Shown here: piece after piece, positions 7,162-16,291 of the stretch
How the letters are laid out: the number at the start of each line of letters is the position of its first letter
Position numbering within the stretch: the first letter of the stretch is position 1
Assembly (NCBI GenBank): GCA_026388665.1
Contig: JAPLJJ010000209.1
Location: 1 to 33,302 of the forward strand
DNA: 33,302 bases
Direction of reading: 5' to 3'
From: Deltaproteobacteria bacterium
GTDB taxonomy: Bacteria > Desulfobacterota > Desulfomonilia > Desulfomonilales > Desulfomonilaceae
The notes under the pieces: model-generated
The model's database searches: none
Told to the model about the DNA's origin: nothing
The model's input: only the letters and a program-made list of their open reading frames with translations
Position numbers and translations under genes: made by a program

Positions 7162-7455
7162 ATGGGAACCAGCACTCAAAATGAATTCCATGAACGATCT
7201 TACTACGAAATCCTGAATCTCCTTGACCGCCAGGGTCTGCTCAAGGAGCGACTTCCGTTCTCTCCGGGCCTACTCGATGAGGCCGTATTTTTCGCATACA
7301 AGATGAGACTCATAACTCAAGGTGGGGTCAGAAAGTTTTTGAATCTGGATCGTCAAGAACTGCGTAAGAAAATCAGCGAATGGAACAGTGGGGACGAAGG
7401 TAATTGTTCATGTCGTATGGCTCGGAATCCTCTTGTTGAACAGGGCGAGGACTAA
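7162..7455 (+). CDS. Small hypothetical protein
   Basis: 97 residues from ATG 7162. The frame stays open upstream to 7051, but that part reads like non-coding sequence and would overlap the fumarase start. The product is helical and charged. A segment ending in ITQGGVRKFLNLDRQELRKK could be a helix-turn-helix-like pair, and the tail has a CSC motif. There is no signal peptide or membrane segment. A TAGAAT at 7134-7139 might be a -10 element, but no ribosome binding site is visible, so the start is uncertain. I do not recognise a family. It is divergent from the fumarase genes and convergent with the dehydratase pair. Confidence 0.55.
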   Translation: MGTSTQNEFHERSYYEILNLLDRQGLLKERLPFSPGLLDEAVFFAYKMRLITQGGVRKFLNLDRQELRKKISEWNSGDEGNCSCRMARNPLVEQGED

Positions 7456-7513
7456 CAACCAATTCTAAATTCTATTCTATTTCCTCGGTAGTGATTCCCA
7501 TCCCGGTGGTTTA

Positions 7514-8722
7514 CTATGCCTTGTGATTCTTTGCCACCAGCAGTTCCAGAAAGTTTTCTATTTGTTTTTCAAGATTTTCAAATGAGTACAGTCTTGGGTC
7601 GTTTTGATCAGCTTCAAAAATCACACCTGGGATTCCGGTTCGCTCAGTGATTGCGTCTCTTAACGCTAGCACATCCTGTGAAATCCACTTACAGCTCCGG
7701 TTCGAAGGGAACAGAAAGCCGTCAAGTTTGTAGAGTTCAGCTAATTCCACGTATTTCTCGATTCGATAGTCCAGGTTCAAATTGAAGGTGTAGAGATATT
7801 GTCGGGTCCAATCCGATAGAGGATCTTGTTCGTTAACAGCCAACTGGCTCCAAGCCCACGTGTAAATCGACGTGACTACAGCAGCGCCTCGGTCCGCAAG
7901 AAAACTTGATAGCTTTCCAAGTTCCGGCCAAATCGGCAAATTGTCCCAAAACAATCTGAAGCGTTCATTTGGAACGGCAGGTTTTTTTTGTGACACGCGG
8001 TCTTCGAGTTCCCGGACCAAGTTCCCATAAAATTGGACTGCAATCTCAGTCCCCCGTTGTGAAACAATAGGAAACATGGAAATGAACTGATCAAAGACCG
8101 TCATTGGCGATGGAACTTCCTCACCCATAACCAACATCCGAGTCCAAAGCTCAGAAGCTTGTCTCGAAAGCCGTATAACCTCTTTGAACTTGGATTCGTC
8201 GAGGCTCTTGCCTGCTACCTTTTCGAGAGTCTTTACGAGATCGTCTAATTGACCCCTTACATAAGCCTCTGCGGCAGAATCTTTTTCGCCGTTACCAGAA
8301 TGTGGAACATCGATGAGGACCATGGGGGCATTGTAGGTTCTGCTCAGTACTTCAAACCATTTGGTGAGGGTTCCGCACTGACAATTGATCACCAGAATCA
8401 AATCAGGTTTGGGTAGTCCCCATGTAGGGCTAACGCCAGCTTTTGTCCACCCGATATCACACCTGGCGTAGGAGCAAAGGTCCATTACATAGCCCATGCC
8501 CTCGGCCGCGGAAGATAATTCAATCGCCATTTTACGCGCGCCGATTATTGCCGCATGATTCTCAGGATATACAGGGAACATGTCCATCGCGTAGATGAGC
8601 TCAACCGGTGTGAAAACGTTGCAGTAAACGACAGGTTTATTATTATGCGGCGCCATGTGGGCCGAGGTGAAATAATCCAAGGTAATTTTCTTTATTTCTT
8701 TAAGGGCCTTGATCGGTTCCAT
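7514..8722 (-). CDS. 2-hydroxyacyl-CoA dehydratase / benzoyl-CoA reductase family subunit (BcrB/BzdO-like)
   Basis: 402 residues of the HgdA/HgdB (COG1775) superfamily. Typical landmarks are FTPVELIYAMDMFPVYPEN at the N-terminus, DLCSYARCDIGW (Cys83, Cys88), INCQCGTLTKWFE (Cys114, Cys116), SNRSCKW (Cys344) and the C-terminal IPGVIFEADQNDPRLYS. The SNRSC and EADxxDPR segments resemble the BcrB/BzdO side of class I benzoyl-CoA reductases and the alpha subunits of 2-hydroxyacyl-CoA dehydratases. Such proteins hold a 4Fe-4S cluster and pair with a second subunit, here the gene just upstream on the same strand, 100 nt away. They need an ATP-hydrolysing activator, and none is encoded within this window. 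The substrate cannot be told from sequence. Confidence 0.8.
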   Translation of the reverse strand: MEPIKALKEIKKITLDYFTSAHMAPHNNKPVVYCNVFTPVELIYAMDMFPVYPENHAAIIGARKMAIELSSAAEGMGYVMDLCSYARCDIGWTKAGVSPTWGLPKPDLILVINCQCGTLTKWFEVLSRTYNAPMVLIDVPHSGNGEKDSAAEAYVRGQLDDLVKTLEKVAGKSLDESKFKEVIRLSRQASELWTRMLVMGEEVPSPMTVFDQFISMFPIVSQRGTEIAVQFYGNLVRELEDRVSQKKPAVPNERFRLFWDNLPIWPELGKLSSFLADRGAAVVTSIYTWAWSQLAVNEQDPLSDWTRQYLYTFNLNLDYRIEKYVELAELYKLDGFLFPSNRSCKWISQDVLALRDAITERTGIPGVIFEADQNDPRLYSFENLEKQIENFLELLVAKNHKA

Positions 8723-8822
8723 TTTTATTAGCCTTACGGTTATGAGTTAGCTATTCATCATTATGCCATACAAGTTGGGGTGTTGGGCAAATTACTCAAA
8801 CTATAACAATCGAATCTTGGTG

Positions 8823-9962
8823 TTATGGGAGATCTCCGGACAGAATTTCTCCGAAAGCCTCCAACCTTAATTTGATTTGACTTGTGGAAGTCCCACGGCT
8901 GGATGTTTCTAGAACAAGGCACGGGATGTTGTTCTTCTTAAGTGCATTGACGAAATCAGGGGTATCAAAAGCAGCCGCTTCACAAAACTTGGGATTCAAG
9001 AATACTACCCCTTGCGCCCCGCTGGACCGAACCCTCGCGAGAAAATCCTCAACGAGTTTCCGCGGGTCCACATAATATCCTGTGTATGGGGTCATTGACA
9101 TGTGACGATCTACCAGGGAACCGAACAAATCACCACACGCTTGTGTGTTTACTTCCACAGATCTGAAACCGGTCACAATTTCATCACCGGCAAGAGTAAG
9201 CCCCAGTTCATCAAACAAACCTGTGATTTCAGGAGGGTCCCATACTTTACCTCGAACATAGATCTTAGACCGGCTAGTGTTGTCTGTACCGGCAACATCC
9301 CATGGCAGGGATCGCATAAGCGACAAGTGTTCATCCCTGGGAAAACGGAAAACGGATTCAAACACTGCTATGACACGGTTTGCGCTCCAGACAGCCGGAG
9401 AGGTTTTCATTTTGAGGTAAGCTGATTTCAACTGATCCCGACTCTCATTGTAGGTGGAAATACTGGATGAAAGATTATCCTCAGTAACATTTTGGCCGGT
9501 AATAAAACTCAACCATTTTGAAATACGAAGGTATTCTTCTTTGAGGTAGTGACTAGCGCCTGGATCTCCCAATTTTTTCGGGAGCCTTAGAAATTCACAC
9601 GGGACATCGGGAAACAGACGACGCCAAAGGTGATAAAGGTTTCTCGTGGTATCACAGACATACGGTATTATTATACCGTCGAGAATATCCAGCGTGCCTT
9701 TTAATTTCAGTTCCAACGCGCCCATGCCGTGACTACAGGAATAACTGGGGATTTGGCTCTGAGCCAAGGATATCGGAATTCCCGCCCCGGCCACTGCCAC
9801 TGGAATTGCGCCCGCTGCATATATCAGCTCTTCCGGGGCATCCGGCAGAACATGGCCGATTATCTTTTTCCCCGTCTTGGCCTTTATTTCTTTTATTTTT
9901 GACCATGGGTCTTGAGCAATCTCAAAAAACGGAACCCACGGATCCGGTTTGGTCCTCGCCAC
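8823..9962 (-). CDS. 2-hydroxyacyl-CoA dehydratase / benzoyl-CoA reductase family subunit (BcrC/BzdN-like)
   Basis: 379 residues starting at GTG 9962, with a near-perfect AGGAGGG just upstream. It has the superfamily N-terminal pattern GHVLPDAPEELIYAAGAIPV, then SYSCSHGMGALELKL (Cys76), PYVCDTTRNLYHLW (Cys103) and FLNPKFCEAAAFDTP (Cys327), the usual three cluster-ligand positions. It is the first gene of a two-gene unit with the BcrB-like subunit, which suggests a heterodimer carrying two iron-sulfur clusters. It could dehydrate a 2-hydroxyacyl-CoA or reduce an aromatic CoA ester. The spacing to its partner (100 nt) is looser than in most such operons. No CoA ligase, transporter or activator is adjacent to hint at substrate. 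Confidence 0.8.
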   Translation of the reverse strand: MARTKPDPWVPFFEIAQDPWSKIKEIKAKTGKKIIGHVLPDAPEELIYAAGAIPVAVAGAGIPISLAQSQIPSYSCSHGMGALELKLKGTLDILDGIIIPYVCDTTRNLYHLWRRLFPDVPCEFLRLPKKLGDPGASHYLKEEYLRISKWLSFITGQNVTEDNLSSSISTYNESRDQLKSAYLKMKTSPAVWSANRVIAVFESVFRFPRDEHLSLMRSLPWDVAGTDNTSRSKIYVRGKVWDPPEITGLFDELGLTLAGDEIVTGFRSVEVNTQACGDLFGSLVDRHMSMTPYTGYYVDPRKLVEDFLARVRSSGAQGVVFLNPKFCEAAAFDTPDFVNALKKNNIPCLVLETSSRGTSTSQIKLRLEAFGEILSGDLP

Positions 9963-10115
9963 ATTCCCTCCTGAATTTTGCTCTCCGCTTCGTCAGTCTG
10001 TTCAGCTAATATCACCCCATTGCGGGAGTTTAATCGATTGGTTGCTTGCCCTCTCAATTCAATTAAACTACATTAACAGAAGCAAAAGCAGATGCGGAGA
10101 AATCCCTTGGAATCA

Positions 10116-10328
10116 ATGCCTTTTTTACATGTTAAGAGTATTTTTACCATTACATTCGAAGATGATTTAGCATTTACGGAAGTCAGATCTATTTTAGACC
10201 AGTTGCTGGCGATAAACGCGTTTGATAGCGACGTCCAGCAACACGAAGGGGCTTATAATCTCACCTGCGAGACTGCCTTTTTCAGCGTCTGGGTCGTCGA
10301 AAAGGAAGTGATCATTAGGCGTGGGTAA
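10116..10328 (+). CDS. Small hypothetical protein
   Basis: 70 residues from ATG 10116; an in-frame ATG at 10092 would add 8 residues. Neither start has a strong ribosome binding site (GGA at 4 nt before 10116). The product is acidic, alternating helical and strand-like patterns (FTITFEDDLAFTEV, then FFSVWVVEKEVIIRRG at the end). It has no signal peptide. It sits between divergent and convergent neighbours and so would be a single-gene unit. No family is recognised. Amino-acid composition is protein-like, which is the main support. Confidence 0.45.
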   Translation: MPFLHVKSIFTITFEDDLAFTEVRSILDQLLAINAFDSDVQQHEGAYNLTCETAFFSVWVVEKEVIIRRG

Positions 10329-10368
10329 TCACCTCCATATGCCAAAACACCACTTCAGGCCACTTTCA

Positions 10369-11076
10369 TTAACCCTGCGCCGAAAGTTGCGCTATTTTAG
10401 CCTTCACAAAGTCGGCGTCCGGCGCTTCAGGAAAAACCTTTAAATATTGTTTGTATGCTTGAACGGCTTCCTTTTTCTTGTCCATAACCTCGTATATACG
10501 AGCGATTGATGCGTAGGCTTCACGCCTGTATGGTGAGTTTACGTCTCTTGATAATTGCTCAAACAGATTTATCGCTTTCTCGAAATCTTTGAGCGCCATA
10601 TAAGATTGGGCTATATTGTAAAGAGCCAAAGGCCCAAATCCTTTTCTCACCAGACTAGAGGATTGAAATTTATTATACCGTTCCAACGCCCCTTCATAGT
10701 CACCCTTGTTAAATAGAATATGAGCTGAGTAAAGAAGCGCTATTTCGCCGGCGGGAAGGTTGCCGTAATCCTTAGCGATATTGTCGAATGTCTCAAAAAC
10801 CTTGTCATTTTGAGCTACGTTCTTCGAGTCCGCCGAAATTGAAAGACTGTTGTACGCTCTCAATGCCGTTTCCAACATTTCATGGCTGGTTGCCTGACGG
10901 CGACTCTGGTAACCGTAATAACCCAATGAAATCAGAGCTATTAATAGAGCGACAGATACGCCTATCGCTATTGAGCGAGGATTATCACGAGCGAATTTAA
11001 CGGTTCGAGCGGACCAAGTAATGAATTCATCAGGTTCTTTGAGTAGTTCTTTTCTCCTAGGCCTTTTTTCCGCCAC
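10369..11076 (-). CDS. YfgM-like tetratricopeptide membrane protein
   Basis: 235 residues. A basic cytosolic N-terminus (KRPRRKELLKEP) precedes one membrane span at about residues 35-55 (IAIGVSVALLIALISLGYY). A periplasmic part follows with three or four TPR-like helix pairs, for example ALYNIAQSYMALKDFEKAI and AYASIARIYEVMDKKKEAV. This layout fits the YfgM/tetratricopeptide-like family. E. coli YfgM associates with the Sec translocon and the chaperone PpiD. The nearby surA-like gene suits a role in envelope protein folding, but it is on the other strand and separated by mfd. The start is GTG with GAGGTG upstream. General TPR lipoprotein relatives are an alternative. Confidence 0.7.
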   Translation of the reverse strand: MAEKRPRRKELLKEPDEFITWSARTVKFARDNPRSIAIGVSVALLIALISLGYYGYQSRRQATSHEMLETALRAYNSLSISADSKNVAQNDKVFETFDNIAKDYGNLPAGEIALLYSAHILFNKGDYEGALERYNKFQSSSLVRKGFGPLALYNIAQSYMALKDFEKAINLFEQLSRDVNSPYRREAYASIARIYEVMDKKKEAVQAYKQYLKVFPEAPDADFVKAKIAQLSAQG

Positions 11077-11134
11077 ATTTCACCTCATCATCTAGCCCGA
11101 TTTTATTCTTTGGGCTACACGAATTTAACGAATA

Positions 11135-11163
11135 TGGATAACTGATCTAACCTTTGAAGTCAA
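11135..11163 (-). promoter_or_regulatory. Candidate promoter of the YfgM-like gene
   Basis: On the minus strand, TTGACT (11158-11163, five of six bases matching the -35 consensus) is followed after exactly 17 nt by TATCCA (11135-11140), a weak -10. The start codon lies about 60 nt downstream, behind a GAGGTG ribosome binding site. Confidence 0.35.
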
Positions 11164-11183
11164 ATTAAACGCTCATTGTTTAG

Positions 11184-11212
11184 CGATGGGCGGGATGCAT
11201 CGAGCTTTTTTT
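11184..11212 (+). terminator. Hairpin with T-tract upstream of mfd
   Basis: CGATG (11184-11188) and CATCG (11198-11202) enclose a 9-nt loop and are followed by seven T residues (11206-11212). An outer GCTC (11171-11174) and GAGC (11202-11205) could alternatively pair. This looks like a Rho-independent terminator reading rightward, yet no plus-strand gene ends within about 850 nt upstream. It may end an unrecognised short transcript or attenuate mfd. The stem is short. Confidence 0.35.
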
Positions 11213-11276
11213 ATATTGCGTGATGTGCTAGTTTCCATGAACTGAAAATTAATCTGGTTTTGGAGAGAAAATCCTT

Positions 11277-14200
11277 TTGCTGTCAGCCCCTGAGACAAAT
11301 TTGTTCAAGACGGTCAAGTTTTTGTGTCAATCGAGAGAGGAAGGAGGGATTTACGGACTTAAGGGTTCGGCCTCTGCTTTCCTCGTTGCTCTGGCCCTAA
11401 AAAATAACGCTGGTCCAATTTTGTGGATACATTCTGACGATGAATCGGCCTCGCGATCCGCCAGTGATCTTTGTTTCTATCTTGGTTTGGATGAAAGAAA
11501 TGTCAATCGTCTGAATTTTCCTGTAGTTCATTATCCCGAAACACTGTCTTCTCCGTATTCTTTGGCTGGGTTTGAATCAGATATTTGGACCGACCGCATG
11601 TCGTGTCTTTTTCGTCTGTTGTCAAACATGACTCCTCAGGTAATAACCATAAGCATCCCTTCCTTGGCCTCCAAAATAATACCGCGATCAGAATTTGACT
11701 CGGTTAGTTTCACTCTTTCTGTAGGTCATGAAGCAGAGCGTGATTCAATATGCGCTAATTTGATTAGGGCTGGCTACTCTAGGGCCCCTCTTGTAGAAGA
11801 TGTAGGCGATTTCGCTGCGAGGGGGTCAATTCTGGATATTTATTCTCCTCTGTATCCCAACCCAATACGCATAGAACAGATGGGTGATCTTGTTGAGTCC
11901 ATGCGTTTCTTTGATCCCTCAAGCCAGAGATCATTAGATTCAGTATACGAAATAATGGTGTGCCCTATTCAGATGTCTCCCCCCGATGGTGAGGCCCTCG
12001 AAGAAGGGCTGGAAAAACTTGTCCGGGTCTGCGAGGAGCGAGGGATCGAAAAACGAATTCGGCAAGGACTCTTGGATGATTTTCGTCACGGCATAAGATT
12101 TCCTGGCGCTGAGCTTTATCTCCCCTATTTCCGAAGACAATTAGAGACCTTTCTTGATTATTTGCCTCAGGAAACATTGATCCTTCTTCCGGACGAAGAA
12201 ACTGTAAGCCGCTCTTTTCAAGATCATGAACAAGATGTATTCCACGGATTCGAATCGGCTATGAATGGTGGACTTCCTGTTCCGGAACCGGAGTCTCTTC
12301 ATTTTTCAAAGCATAATTTTCAAGAGCTGCTTGAGTTTTTCAGAAAGGTAGTTCTGGCTGACTTTGAAATTCAAAAAGAAGGCGCCCCGAGTTTCCGGAT
12401 TCCATGCGGATCCAATATCGACATTAAACCGGCCCTTTTGAAAGAAAAGGCATACGATCGAGCCATGTCCAGCCTCGTGAGCATGATGGCCGAGTGGCGG
12501 GACCACGGAAGTGAAGTTTATATAGTTAGCCATACGGAAGGCCAGGCACAACGACTTGTCAAATTGTTAGAGCCTTACAAAGCGAATTTGAACTATCAGG
12601 GTGTGGGTTTCCAAACACCTAGTTTGGAGTCAACGCGGGCCCCTGGAATTTATCTTTATGTTGGTCCATTGACGACCGGTTTTCGAATTGAAGAAATTGG
12701 GGTTGTCACCATCACGGAAGAAGAAATATTCGGCCCGAGAGTTCGCGCCCCCATCCGGAAGCATGCTCGGGGAGTTTTTGTTTCTTCCCTGACGGACCTC
12801 TCAGAGGGGGAAGCTGTCGTCCATGAGAATTATGGGATCGGTATTTTTAGGGGACTTACTCGCAAGGAATTCGACGGGGTCGTAGGCGAGGTAATGGTCA
12901 TTGAATACGCTGGTGGTGATATTCTGTACCATCCTGTCGAGCGACTTCAATCCATTCAGAAGTTTGTTACGGGATCAGAGGCGCCTCCGCGAATTGACCG
13001 ATTAGGGTCCAAAGGGTGGGAAAAAACCAAGGCTAAAATTAAAAAGTCCATTCGCGAGATGGCCAAGGAACTATTGGAAATTTATGCCCAAAGACAGGTC
13101 TCTTCTAGAGCGCCTTATTCGCCTTCCGACCAGAATTTTGCTGAATTTGAGGCATCCTTTGAGTTTGAAGAAACCCCTGATCAGGCGAAAGCTATTCAGG
13201 AGGTTATGGAAGGCCTCGACTCGGACCGTCCTATGGATCGATTAATATGTGGGGATGTTGGTTACGGAAAAACGGAAATTGCAATAAGAGCGGCCTTTCG
13301 AGTGATGATGGACGGAAAGCAGGCAGCCGTTCTAGTACCTACCACGGTTCTTGCCCAACAGCATTTCGACACTTTTTCTCGGCGTTTTGCGGGTTATCCA
13401 ATTACCGTTGAAATGATCTCACGGTTTCGTTCTACTATTGAACAGAAAGAGATCTTGGAAAAACTGGAGAAGGGCAAAGTCGATTTGATAGTTGGAACAC
13501 ATAGGCTCCTACAAAAAGATGTCAAATTCAGAGACCTTGGCTTATTGGTTCTTGATGAAGAACAAAGATTTGGCGTGGCTCACAAAGAACGTATTAAGAA
13601 ATACAAAGCCCATGTTGATGTACTTACACTAACAGCTACCCCTATCCCCAGGACATTAAACCTTTCGCTCACGGGGATACGGGATATGTCGGTTATAGAA
13701 ACTCCGCCCACCAATCGACACGCGATCAGAACACATGTGCTAAGACAATCTGATGAAGTTGTCAGAGAAGCTATAATTAAGGAACTAAACCGTGGTGGTC
13801 AGGTATTTTGCTTACACAACAGGGTTCAAACTATTTATCAGCGCGCAACAGCTTTGCAGAGACTGGTCCCGGAAGCCAGATTTGGGGTAGCGCATGGCCA
13901 GCAAACAGATAATGCGCTCGAACGGGTTATGCTGGATTTCGTTACCGGGAAAATTAATGTGCTCGTTTGTACAAGTATTATCGAATCCGGGCTCGATATT
14001 CCAAGGTCCAACACCATCATTATTGAGCGAGCCGACACGTTCGGTCTTGCAGATTTATATCAGTTACGAGGACGAGTAGGACGATCAAATGTCCGAGCGT
14101 ACGCTTATTTGTTGACCCCGCCGGAAACACTCATGACCGCGGACGCAGTTAAGCGTCTAGCTGTTATCCAGGAGCACTCGGAACTGGGACAGGGGTTCAA

Positions 14201-14891
14201 AGTGGCTATGCGTGATATGGAAATAAGAGGCGCGGGTAACATTCTTGGGGTTTCTCAGTCTGGTCACGTTAATCACGTTGGTTATGAAATGTACCTTCAG
14301 CTTCTCGAGGAAGAGGTAAGAGAAATTAAGGGAGAGCCGCAAGAAACAAAGATAGACCCGGAAATACATCTGAAGATCGAAGCGTACATTCCCGACGATT
14401 ATGTGCCTGAGGCCAACCAAAGAATGAATTTTTACAAGAGACTATCAAGGGCTTCAAGTCAGCCCGAAATCGATGGAATAGAGGAAGAGATAGTTGATCT
14501 TTACGGGATAACACCTGAGCAAGTGCGTTCATTGTTGACTATAATGGGTATACGTCTAGTTCTGAAAGAACTCCGAATTTCAAAATTGGACTATGCCAAG
14601 GGAAGCCTAATCCTTACCTTTGACCAATCGACAATTGTGAGTCCGGAATCTCTCATCAAATGGGTTCAAGAAAAACGAAAGGCCCGCTTGGCGCCTGGAG
14701 ATAGATTGATTTATCAAATAGGGTTGGTTGATTCCACAGAACGAGCTAAACTTTCTTTGACGACTCTGAGAGAATTGCTCAGCTTGACAAAGGGTCAAGA
14801 AAAGGATCAGACATTCTATACAGGGCAGCCCTGGGAACCCACCGTGAAATATAAGTTGTTCAAGAAAAAATCTTTTGGATTAAGGAAATGA
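11277..14891 (+). CDS. mfd: Transcription-repair coupling factor Mfd
   Basis: 1204 residues, within the family range. Order of parts: a UvrB-like N-terminal region that recruits UvrA (about 1-400), the CarD-like RNA polymerase-interaction domain (about 503-570, starting LSEGEAVVHENYGIG), then an SF2 translocase. Translocase motifs are GDVGYGKTE (about 659), LDEEQRFG (about 760), TATPIPRTL (about 787), ESGLDIP (about 903) and QLRGRVGRS (about 929). The C-terminal TRCF domain is at about 1030-1150. It uses ATP to push stalled RNA polymerase off DNA lesions and hand over to UvrAB. The start is TTG 11277, supported by GGAGAG 9 nt upstream; the first in-frame ATG would cut into the N-terminal domain. 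It overlaps the next gene by ATGA. Confidence 0.96.
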   Translation: MLSAPETNLFKTVKFLCQSREEGGIYGLKGSASAFLVALALKNNAGPILWIHSDDESASRSASDLCFYLGLDERNVNRLNFPVVHYPETLSSPYSLAGFESDIWTDRMSCLFRLLSNMTPQVITISIPSLASKIIPRSEFDSVSFTLSVGHEAERDSICANLIRAGYSRAPLVEDVGDFAARGSILDIYSPLYPNPIRIEQMGDLVESMRFFDPSSQRSLDSVYEIMVCPIQMSPPDGEALEEGLEKLVRVCEERGIEKRIRQGLLDDFRHGIRFPGAELYLPYFRRQLETFLDYLPQETLILLPDEETVSRSFQDHEQDVFHGFESAMNGGLPVPEPESLHFSKHNFQELLEFFRKVVLADFEIQKEGAPSFRIPCGSNIDIKPALLKEKAYDRAMSSLVSMMAEWRDHGSEVYIVSHTEGQAQRLVKLLEPYKANLNYQGVGFQTPSLESTRAPGIYLYVGPLTTGFRIEEIGVVTITEEEIFGPRVRAPIRKHARGVFVSSLTDLSEGEAVVHENYGIGIFRGLTRKEFDGVVGEVMVIEYAGGDILYHPVERLQSIQKFVTGSEAPPRIDRLGSKGWEKTKAKIKKSIREMAKELLEIYAQRQVSSRAPYSPSDQNFAEFEASFEFEETPDQAKAIQEVMEGLDSDRPMDRLICGDVGYGKTEIAIRAAFRVMMDGKQAAVLVPTTVLAQQHFDTFSRRFAGYPITVEMISRFRSTIEQKEILEKLEKGKVDLIVGTHRLLQKDVKFRDLGLLVLDEEQRFGVAHKERIKKYKAHVDVLTLTATPIPRTLNLSLTGIRDMSVIETPPTNRHAIRTHVLRQSDEVVREAIIKELNRGGQVFCLHNRVQTIYQRATALQRLVPEARFGVAHGQQTDNALERVMLDFVTGKINVLVCTSIIESGLDIPRSNTIIIERADTFGLADLYQLRGRVGRSNVRAYAYLLTPPETLMTADAVKRLAVIQEHSELGQGFKVAMRDMEIRGAGNILGVSQSGHVNHVGYEMYLQLLEEEVREIKGEPQETKIDPEIHLKIEAYIPDDYVPEANQRMNFYKRLSRASSQPEIDGIEEEIVDLYGITPEQVRSLLTIMGIRLVLKELRISKLDYAKGSLILTFDQSTIVSPESLIKWVQEKRKARLAPGDRLIYQIGLVDSTERAKLSLTTLRELLSLTKGQEKDQTFYTGQPWEPTVKYKLFKKKSFGLRK

Positions 14892-16165
14892 AATCTAAAC
14901 TTGTCATAGCCTCAATCTTTTCTGTTTTTACTTTTGTCATTTTCAAACAAGCCGTAATAGCAGCGACCTACTCTGATAGAATCGCAGCGATAGTGAACTC
15001 TGACGTCATTCTTGAATCTGATGTAAAGAAACAGAAACAGCCTTTGATAAGAAGCTTGATGAATTTGCCCCTCGGCATAGTTCCTCCTGGAAAATGGCCC
15101 ACGGAAAGAGAAATTCTAGATGAGTTGATAGTCATCCATGTATTGGAGCAGGAGGCGGCAAAACGCGGGATAACACTGGATGAGAAGGCGGTTGACGCGA
15201 GCATAGAGTCCATCAAGAAACGTAATAATTTATCCGACGAGCAGTTTGTCCTTTTCCTAGCTGCAAATGGTATGAGCTACGCGGATTATAAGCAGCTTAT
15301 GGTACGTCAGTTTCGGCTAACTAAGCTTATAGATTCTGAGGTCACACGGAAAACTCCCATAAGTGAAGAAGACGCTCAAAAATACTTCAAAAAGCATCAA
15401 TCTGAAATCAACGACCAATATCAGAAGCTTCTTGAAAGCATGGCGCCTCCACAGCCACCTGAACAAGAAGCAAAGCCAAACATTCCAACACACGAAGAGC
15501 TTTTTGTTGGAGGAAAAATCAAGCTTCGCCAGATAACCCTCAAAATCCCTGGTGTGAAGAAACCCAAAGATATTGAACGGGTTATGGAGACGGCCAAGAA
15601 AATTTATAGGGAGGCCCAGACAGGCGAAGATTTCGGCAAATTGGCCAAGAAATATTCGCAGGATCCTTATGCAAAAAGTGGTGGAGATCTCGGCTACATG
15701 GACTATAAGGACATGGTTCCCGCCTTGCAGAAGATGGTTCAACGTATGAAAGTCGGTGATCTTACTCCACCACTAAAGTCAGCAGACTCGATGCTGATGT
15801 TTTATCTGGATGACGCCAAAAATCGTAAAGAGAAGAGTGTTCCCATACCTGAAAAAACGCGCAAGGAACTAGAAAAACGCTGGAAACAAGAATACGAAAA
15901 GAGAGCTGAGCAGAAGAAATCTCAAGCAGCCCAGCGGAAGGAACCTGAAAACGTTCAGACCGAGGGAAATAACCCTCAGACCGGCTCCCAACAAGATTCA
16001 AGCGCGACAAAAGCTCTTGGCGTTTTGACTCCTACGGAGGAAAAAGAATATCAAAAGGTGCGCAATAAGGTGATCACAATCCTGAGATCTGAATTAATAC
16101 AATCACGAATGAAGGAATGGATTGACGAGTTGAAGCGTAATTCGATAATCGAAGTTAAGCTCTGA
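14888..16165 (+). CDS. surA: SurA-like periplasmic peptidyl-prolyl isomerase/chaperone
   Basis: 425 residues. A signal peptide (about 1-25) ends at AVIAA. A SurA N-terminal domain follows, with the typical DRIAAIVNSDVILESDV opening. One parvulin (PpiC) domain lies at about 210-312, with KLRQITLKI, FGKLAKKYSQDP, GGDLGYMDY and MKVGDLTPPL. A polar, Lys/Gln/Glu-rich linker (about 316-385) precedes a C-terminal helix (SRMKEWIDELKRNSIIEV) that packs on the N domain in SurA. E. coli SurA has two parvulin domains; single-parvulin versions are common in other phyla. It assists outer-membrane protein folding. It is coupled to mfd through a 4-nt overlap, a neighbour relation that probably reflects shared transcription rather than function. 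Confidence 0.85.
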   Translation: MKSKLVIASIFSVFTFVIFKQAVIAATYSDRIAAIVNSDVILESDVKKQKQPLIRSLMNLPLGIVPPGKWPTEREILDELIVIHVLEQEAAKRGITLDEKAVDASIESIKKRNNLSDEQFVLFLAANGMSYADYKQLMVRQFRLTKLIDSEVTRKTPISEEDAQKYFKKHQSEINDQYQKLLESMAPPQPPEQEAKPNIPTHEELFVGGKIKLRQITLKIPGVKKPKDIERVMETAKKIYREAQTGEDFGKLAKKYSQDPYAKSGGDLGYMDYKDMVPALQKMVQRMKVGDLTPPLKSADSMLMFYLDDAKNRKEKSVPIPEKTRKELEKRWKQEYEKRAEQKKSQAAQRKEPENVQTEGNNPQTGSQQDSSATKALGVLTPTEEKEYQKVRNKVITILRSELIQSRMKEWIDELKRNSIIEVKL

Positions 16166-16291
16166 AAAACATATAGTAACCAAAAGAACAACTTTCCCTA
16201 TTTTATGAGGCGCTGCTCCGGTGAAGCCCTTGTGAGATTACATGCGTCTATGGCTTTTGTTTTATTATTTTAGATAGCTGGACTGAACCAG

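Noticed and set aside
15317-15742. 141-codon open frame on the minus strand
   Set aside because: It is antisense to the parvulin region of the surA-like gene, whose motifs are unambiguous.
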